Shown: piece after piece, positions 5,497 to 9,522 of the stretch
Layout of the letters: each line of letters begins with the position of its first letter
Position numbering within the stretch: the first letter of the stretch is position 1
Assembly (NCBI GenBank): GCA_046704445.1
Contig: JBJKRW010000125.1
Span: 1-9,522, forward strand
DNA length: 9,522 nucleotides
Direction of reading: 5' to 3'
Source of the DNA: JBJKRW01 sp046704445
GTDB lineage: Bacteria > Patescibacteriota > Microgenomatia > UBA1406 > GWC2-37-13
The notes under the pieces: model-generated
Databases searched by the model: none
Seen by the model: only the letters and a program-made list of their open reading frames with translations
What the model was told of the DNA's origin: nothing
Made by a program: the position numbers and the translations under genes

Positions 5497-7287
5497 TTAC
5501 GCATCTATCCATTCTTTAAACTCCTTATATAAATAACTATTCAAAATATCAAGTTTTGTTGCGTAACCCCTTCGCGCAGTTGCCACTCCGTACTTCATAT
5601 TGGTCATCTGCTCAATATTATGTGAATCCGTGTTAATAACCAGAGAGACCTTGTGTTCGATTGCGCGTCTGATTAACATATCCGGTAAATCAAGCCTTTC
5701 GGGCCAGGCATTAACCTCAATAGCAATACTCCTTTCCCCGCAAGACTGAAATATCTTATCCCAGTCCAATTCAAACCCTTCTCTTTTATTGATCATTCTC
5801 CCTGTGGGGTGAGCGAGAATTTTTACCTTCGGATATGTCAACGCACGCAGCACGCGACGCGTCATGGATTCCTTGTCCATGCGAAAAGAACTATGAATGC
5901 CTGCGACGATATAGTCCAACGATTTAATCGCTTGATCGGGCAATGCCAGTTTCCCGTCCGGTTGCACATCCACTTCAAGACCGTTAAATATATGAAATCC
6001 GGTCTTTCGGCTAATCTTTTCTGTCAATGATTTCTTGTCATTCAGTATTTTCAGTATCCTGCCGTCGGGCAAAGATGCCTTGGGATTATGCTCGGTAAAA
6101 CCCAAATATTCGTAGTTCATTGTTTTTGCCGTGTCTATAAACTGTTCAAAAGTACTGGTTCCGAGATCGTGGGAAGGAAAAAGCTGAAAGGAAGAATGTA
6201 GATGCATGTCGCCTTTAATGTCATTTTCTTCAACAAGCTTCGGAAGTTTTCCATGCTGAGCTTTATCGATTTCATCGGTTCCCTGACGTAATTCAGGGGG
6301 AATATATTGCAAACCTAAAAATTCATATAGTTTCTGTTCCGACGAAAATGAAGTATTTTTATCGTTTTGTATATTTTTGAGTCCGTATTCGGAAAGAGAA
6401 AACCCTTTTTTCAGCGCATATTCTCTCAGTTTTATATTATGAGTCTTATTTCCCGTAAAATACTGAAGCATTGAACCGTAGCTTTTCTTGTCTTGTACCC
6501 GCAGATCAACACGGACATCGGGTCTGACTATTATCGATGCTTTTTTATCTCCCGCGTTATCGGTTTTTACCGAATTGGGATACAAGACAAAATGTTCTAT
6601 AATTTTCCTGCTTTCCTCCGAACCGACTGTATCGTCAATCTGCACGGCAAGATCTATATCTCCAACCGTCGAAACCATTCGTCTCAACGATCCGAGAGCA
6701 TCAATACGTTCGACGGCTGTCAGGGATTTCATATATGCTTTGATTTCTTCCGCCTGTTCAAACGCATAAGGTAGAACCATGCGGCCGGTCTTAAACGTAG
6801 AATTCTGTGTTCGCGTAATGGCCTCAAGAATTTCTTCCTGGGACCGTTTTCCGAATCCTTCAAGAACTTCTATTTTATGTTTTCGTGCGGCGTTCTTAAG
6901 CGCTTCAATCGTACGGGAATTCGGCAGTTTAAGTTCATGAACAAGGCGTGCAGCGGTTTTTACCCCTATGCCGGGAATTTCCATTAAATTGAATACTGAA
7001 GCGGGAATCTTGTGAAGGATTTGTTCAAAATGCGAAGATATTCCTGTTTTAAAATACTCATCCAGATGTTGATAGATGGATGGGCCTATACCCGGTACAT
7101 GCGCAAGAGACCCTTCCTGCCAAACGTCTTTGATTTCTCTACTAAGGTTATCAATGGTATCCGCCGCTTTCTGGTATGCAATAACCTTAAATTTATTTTC
7201 GTGTAATAAAATATAGGCGGCGGCAATTTGCCGGAGCAGCTTTACCACCGATTTATTACTGAATTTCTCTTCGTCTCTGTCAGCCAT
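5497..7287 (-). CDS. polX: DNA polymerase X with PHP domain (DNA polymerase/3'-5' exonuclease)
   Basis: This is a full-length 596-residue bacterial PolX, a base-excision and gap-filling repair enzyme. The N-terminal Pol beta-like region has helix-hairpin-helix motifs VPGIGPSI (64-71) and IPGIGVKTA (104-112). The nucleotidyltransferase palm carries GSLRR (199-203) with GDIDL (209-213) and VDL near 260-262, which supply three acidic metal ligands (Asp210, Asp212, Asp261). The PHP domain starts near 357 with GDMHLHS (His362, His364), then TEH (398-400), GLEVD (Glu438), GIHSS (His465), AHPTGR (His493) and TDSH (Asp554, His556). All recognised PHP metal positions look intact, so 3'-5' exonuclease or end-processing activity is plausible. 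Motif II is TEH rather than the more usual TDH. The start is the only good ATG, with no Shine-Dalgarno but an upstream TATAAT. It is divergent from tRNA-Asp. Confidence 0.93.
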   Translation of the reverse strand: MADRDEEKFSNKSVVKLLRQIAAAYILLHENKFKVIAYQKAADTIDNLSREIKDVWQEGSLAHVPGIGPSIYQHLDEYFKTGISSHFEQILHKIPASVFNLMEIPGIGVKTAARLVHELKLPNSRTIEALKNAARKHKIEVLEGFGKRSQEEILEAITRTQNSTFKTGRMVLPYAFEQAEEIKAYMKSLTAVERIDALGSLRRMVSTVGDIDLAVQIDDTVGSEESRKIIEHFVLYPNSVKTDNAGDKKASIIVRPDVRVDLRVQDKKSYGSMLQYFTGNKTHNIKLREYALKKGFSLSEYGLKNIQNDKNTSFSSEQKLYEFLGLQYIPPELRQGTDEIDKAQHGKLPKLVEENDIKGDMHLHSSFQLFPSHDLGTSTFEQFIDTAKTMNYEYLGFTEHNPKASLPDGRILKILNDKKSLTEKISRKTGFHIFNGLEVDVQPDGKLALPDQAIKSLDYIVAGIHSSFRMDKESMTRRVLRALTYPKVKILAHPTGRMINKREGFELDWDKIFQSCGERSIAIEVNAWPERLDLPDMLIRRAIEHKVSLVINTDSHNIEQMTNMKYGVATARRGYATKLDILNSYLYKEFKEWIDA

Positions 7288-7290
7288 AGA

Positions 7291-7318
7291 TTGAAAATAT
7301 CTATCAATCTGGTATCAT
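7291..7318 (+). promoter_or_regulatory. Putative promoter of tRNA-Asp
   Basis: TTGAAA (7291-7296) is a good -35. After 16 bases comes TATCAT (7313-7318), preceded by TGG, as in an extended -10. Transcription would start near 7325, about 30 bases before the tRNA. This sequence interleaves with the divergent polX promoter. Confidence 0.45.
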
Positions 7319-7322
7319 TATA
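7317..7322 (-). promoter_or_regulatory. -10 box of polX
   Basis: An exact TATAAT on the minus strand lies 29 bases upstream of the polX ATG, the same distance as for lemA. No convincing -35 is seen at 16-18 bases. It overlaps the predicted plus-strand tRNA promoter. Confidence 0.5.
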
Positions 7323-7356
7323 GTATAAAAAGAAGATTGTATGGTTCTACTCTGTT

Positions 7357-7430
7357 GCGGTGGTAGCTCAATTGGTTAGAGCGTCGCCCTGTCACGGCGA
7401 AGGTTGCGAGTTCAAGTCTCGTCCATCGCG
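7357..7430 (+). tRNA. tRNA-Asp (anticodon GTC)
   Basis: A complete 74-base cloverleaf can be folded. The acceptor stem is GCGGTGG (7357-7363) with CCATCGC (7423-7429), containing one G-U pair. The D stem is GCTC/GAGC, the anticodon stem TCGCC/GGCGA, and the loop CTGTCAC with anticodon GTC at 7391-7393. The five-base variable loop is AGGTT, and the T arm is GCGAG-TTCAAGT-CTCGT. The discriminator is G at 7430, as expected for Asp. The following bases are CAG, so the 3' CCA is not encoded and must be added by nucleotidyltransferase. Confidence 0.96.
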
Positions 7431-7458
7431 CAGCCGAATACAGAAGTATAAATCTTTT

Positions 7459-8262
7459 TTATTGAGGATAACTTATTGGATTATCCGCTCCGTACACATG
7501 AGGAGGATGTGGGGGAATAACTAACTGAGGAATTCGATAAAAAATATCCGGCCTTTCGTTAATTAATCCGTTTGGATATTGTTTAATTAAGTCCTGAATA
7601 TAGTCTTCAGTTTTTAATTTTGGATTTATCCGTAATGCTTCCCTATAAACTTCCAGAAACAATCCCATCACTCTTTCATTTATCGTGTAAGGATATACCT
7701 CGTCCATACCGGTCACAAAATCTGTAATAGAAGAGGTTAGGCCCGCAACTATTGCTAATGCATGTACGGAATTTGATGATACTGTTTCCAACCATGAGTG
7801 AGGGACAATACAAAATAATCCCATATCATATTTCACTCTTGATGATTCGTTCGGAGTAAATTGTCTAGGTTTAGGGTCCTTTTCCGCCATGAGTTTTATA
7901 AAAAACGGAATATTCGGACGCAGTTTAGCCGTATCTGCCAATGTTTTATTGCCTGTTAACATACCTATAGCCGTCGCTAAATCATCTGTCGTAACAGGGT
8001 GAACCGCATTTGAAGCTAAAACCGTAAATGTGGCATTTGCCGCGTCTTTCACCTGTTGACTGGGAAATTCGTTTCCCAAATATCCAAGGGCTGTTTCGAA
8101 CATTCTCATCGAACACATTGCTGTTTTCATTTCATCTTCTTCTGAAACAAAATTATGAAGGTTCATTGCGGCAATATCATAATCTAACAGTTGTTTGTTA
8201 AAAACAGTAAATACATTGGCGCCATATGGATAGTTCGATCTAAGAGCCTCAACATTTCTCAT
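7459..8262 (-). CDS. Protein of unknown function
   Basis: I do not recognise this 267-residue protein. It starts with ATG at 8262 (MRNVEALRSNYPYGANVF) and ends with TAA. No signal peptide or clear membrane helix is visible; one moderately hydrophobic stretch, VHALAIVAGLTSSITDFVTG, lies at about 166-185 and may be buried helix. Most of the chain looks helical. The C-terminal 25 residues are rich in proline and histidine (VIPPHPPHVYGADNP). No catalytic motif stands out. It follows the membrane-anchored gene at 8301-9503 after 38 bases but has its own TATAAT boxes, so it may be transcribed both with that gene and alone. It converges on tRNA-Asp. The coding call rests on length, a clean frame, a promoter and an ATG; a function cannot be given. 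Confidence 0.8.
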   Translation of the reverse strand: MRNVEALRSNYPYGANVFTVFNKQLLDYDIAAMNLHNFVSEEDEMKTAMCSMRMFETALGYLGNEFPSQQVKDAANATFTVLASNAVHPVTTDDLATAIGMLTGNKTLADTAKLRPNIPFFIKLMAEKDPKPRQFTPNESSRVKYDMGLFCIVPHSWLETVSSNSVHALAIVAGLTSSITDFVTGMDEVYPYTINERVMGLFLEVYREALRINPKLKTEDYIQDLIKQYPNGLINERPDIFYRIPQLVIPPHPPHVYGADNPISYPQ

Positions 8263-8268
8263 TTGCGT

Positions 8269-8297
8269 ATTATATCATACTATAAGTCTAAATTATA
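8269..8297 (-). promoter_or_regulatory. Two TATAAT boxes upstream of the 8262 gene
   Basis: On the minus strand there are two exact TATAAT hexamers. The one at 8297-8292 lies 29 bases before the ATG, the distance also seen for lemA and polX. The second, at 8274-8269, is preceded by TGA (an extended -10) and lies only 6 bases before the ATG, so it would produce a leaderless mRNA. Neither has a good -35. Confidence 0.5.
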
Positions 8298-8300
8298 CGG

Positions 8301-9503
8301 TTAAAGCAGCCGCGGGACTATGGACATAGAAGGATTTGGCTGTTTAATTCGTACCAATACCGCTGGAGCTCTAACAAATTCCGTATCTGTCGACTCTTTC
8401 TTAATTTTAAATTTAGAAAATATTGTTCTTGTAATGACTTCGTCTCCCATATACCGCATAATCGAAAAGAGAGGTTGTTTGGGCAATCCATATTTGTCTT
8501 TTTCCATAAAGCTTTTAAGAAAATTGTGCGCGTCCGGTTTTTGTACGTTAATTTCCGGCTGAATACAAAATATAACTTCCCTTGCTCCCGTACTGAACGC
8601 AAAGTCTTCCAACCCGAAAAGAAAAGCCATAAGCGAGTCCTGATTGCCGTTTCCGTTCATAAGAACGGGAACAAACCACGTACTGTCCTTATGCGTTCTC
8701 ACTTGATTTTCCATAAGTTCTCCGAATGTGGAGTGTTTGAGATTTTTGTTATTTACGTCCCCTTCCAATAAATAGTATTTGGCAAATCCGGCAAATATAC
8801 CGTTTTTTCTAAGCGTAAGGTAATGCGAACCCAGTGATGCGGTTTCGAGATCTCGTCCGTTTCTCGGCGTGCGAACATTGCTCATAAAACGGAACATATT
8901 GAAATCCGGTGAGCGATTCCACTCATGCTGAAGTAGTTGCCACACGTCTTCCCAGTCTTGCGGGTTTCCATTATCGATCACCCTGACTTTATACCCCTTT
9001 CTTTTCAATTCTTCTCTGTATAATGAATTGAACTGCTCTTTGAGCAGCACAGGAAACATCGCATGATGTGTAAGGAACAATACCTGCCTCTGGATATTCC
9101 CCGATTGAAAATCAGCCGCATGAGTTCGTTGGGAATTAAGACTGCGGCGCGTTATATTAGAGTACGCGTACAACAGATCAAGAAAATGGAAAAAGCGGGT
9201 TGCAGCGTGGACATCGGTGCCGTATTCGGTTTGATACCCCCTATACAAATCTCCGGCCAGGTGTGGATAATCCGAACGTTTCGGTTCGTCAATCGAACCT
9301 TTTTCATATGCGGCAACAGATTCGTTGATATGATCCATAAAGTCTCTTGGAGCAAGCACTGCCGCATGCGTAAGTAACTCCGCCACTTTTCTTCTTTCCG
9401 AGATTTTCCTGATCAGATGGAGCCCCATAATTCCCAGAGTTCCCGACGAAACAAGTATCCCCGAGTAACGAAGCAGAGTGGAATTTCTCTTTTTTTCCTG
9501 CAT
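8301..9503 (-). CDS. Membrane-anchored protein of unknown function
   Basis: This is a 400-residue protein starting with ATG at 9503 (MQEKKRNSTLLRYSG). Basic residues 4-12 are followed by one hydrophobic segment, about residues 13-31, and then the basic cluster RKISERRK. This fits a single N-terminal membrane anchor, although orientation is unclear. The rest is soluble. Residues about 225-330 alternate strands and helices (SHYLTLRKNGIFAGFAKYYL, then FGLEDFAFSTGAREVIFCIQ) in a way that weakly recalls GNAT acyltransferases, but the acetyl-CoA loop signature is not evident. I would not assign that family from sequence alone. Only 19 bases of upstream DNA lie inside the window, AT-rich with no Shine-Dalgarno, so promoter and operon partners are unknown. 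The unknown gene at 7459-8262 follows after 38 bases. Confidence 0.82.
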   Translation of the reverse strand: MQEKKRNSTLLRYSGILVSSGTLGIMGLHLIRKISERRKVAELLTHAAVLAPRDFMDHINESVAAYEKGSIDEPKRSDYPHLAGDLYRGYQTEYGTDVHAATRFFHFLDLLYAYSNITRRSLNSQRTHAADFQSGNIQRQVLFLTHHAMFPVLLKEQFNSLYREELKRKGYKVRVIDNGNPQDWEDVWQLLQHEWNRSPDFNMFRFMSNVRTPRNGRDLETASLGSHYLTLRKNGIFAGFAKYYLLEGDVNNKNLKHSTFGELMENQVRTHKDSTWFVPVLMNGNGNQDSLMAFLFGLEDFAFSTGAREVIFCIQPEINVQKPDAHNFLKSFMEKDKYGLPKQPLFSIMRYMGDEVITRTIFSKFKIKKESTDTEFVRAPAVLVRIKQPNPSMSIVPRLL

Positions 9504-9522
9504 AACAAATATTTTTATCGGA

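Noticed and set aside
6488..6774. Two overlapping plus-strand frames of about 93 codons
   Set aside because: They lie antisense within the conserved polymerase palm region of polX, have no ribosome site and show no family resemblance; they are frame shadows.
7431..7470. Rho-independent terminator after tRNA-Asp
   Set aside because: A run of T (7454-7460) is present, but no GC-rich hairpin precedes it.
8318..8602. Minus-strand frame of 94 codons in a second phase
   Set aside because: It is nested inside the 400-residue gene in another frame, with basic, low-complexity composition and no start signal.

Overview
The window looks like ordinary chromosome from a small-genome, uncultivated bacterium. 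The combination suggests a Patescibacteria/CPR-type lineage: a LemA–HtpX pair, a family X polymerase with a PHP domain, an asparagine synthetase carrying a coenzyme-F420-ligase-like C-terminus, a tRNA without encoded CCA, and starts mostly lacking Shine-Dalgarno sequences. That placement is inference, since no ribosomal gene is present. I see no phage, IS element, CRISPR array or conjugation gene. All protein genes are on the minus strand; the only plus-strand gene is tRNA-Asp.

Layout in the direction of minus-strand transcription (high to low coordinates). 9503-8301 and 8262-7459: two proteins of unknown function, the first with one N-terminal membrane segment. 7430-7357 (plus strand): tRNA-Asp(GUC), divergent from the polymerase gene. 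7287-5497: PolX, with a Pol beta-like polymerase and a PHP domain. 5437-4883 and 4811-3915: lemA and an htpX-like membrane metalloprotease, probably one operon behind an extended -10 promoter. 3841-1193: asparagine synthetase (class II glutamine amidotransferase plus ATP-pyrophosphatase) continuing into an F420-0:gamma-glutamyl ligase-like domain. It is interrupted by a single in-frame TAG at 2905-2903. 1203-238 and 230-1 (cut by the window edge): two alpha/beta hydrolases in tandem, the first overlapping the synthetase gene by 11 bases.

The most notable part is 1-3841. An AsnB-type amidotransferase is fused to an amide/peptide-ligase-like domain and followed by two hydrolases in an apparent operon, which suggests a pathway making an amidated or gamma-glutamylated product. 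The lone amber codon sits where homologues usually have a tyrosine, and coding is clean on both sides. This points to a recent nonsense mutation, a sequence error or readthrough rather than an old pseudogene. A second pattern is that three genes (8262, 7287, 5437) each have an exact TATAAT hexamer exactly 29 bases upstream of an ATG with no Shine-Dalgarno sequence. No gene-free stretch exceeds 300 bases; the longest gap, 7288-7458, holds the tRNA and divergent promoters.
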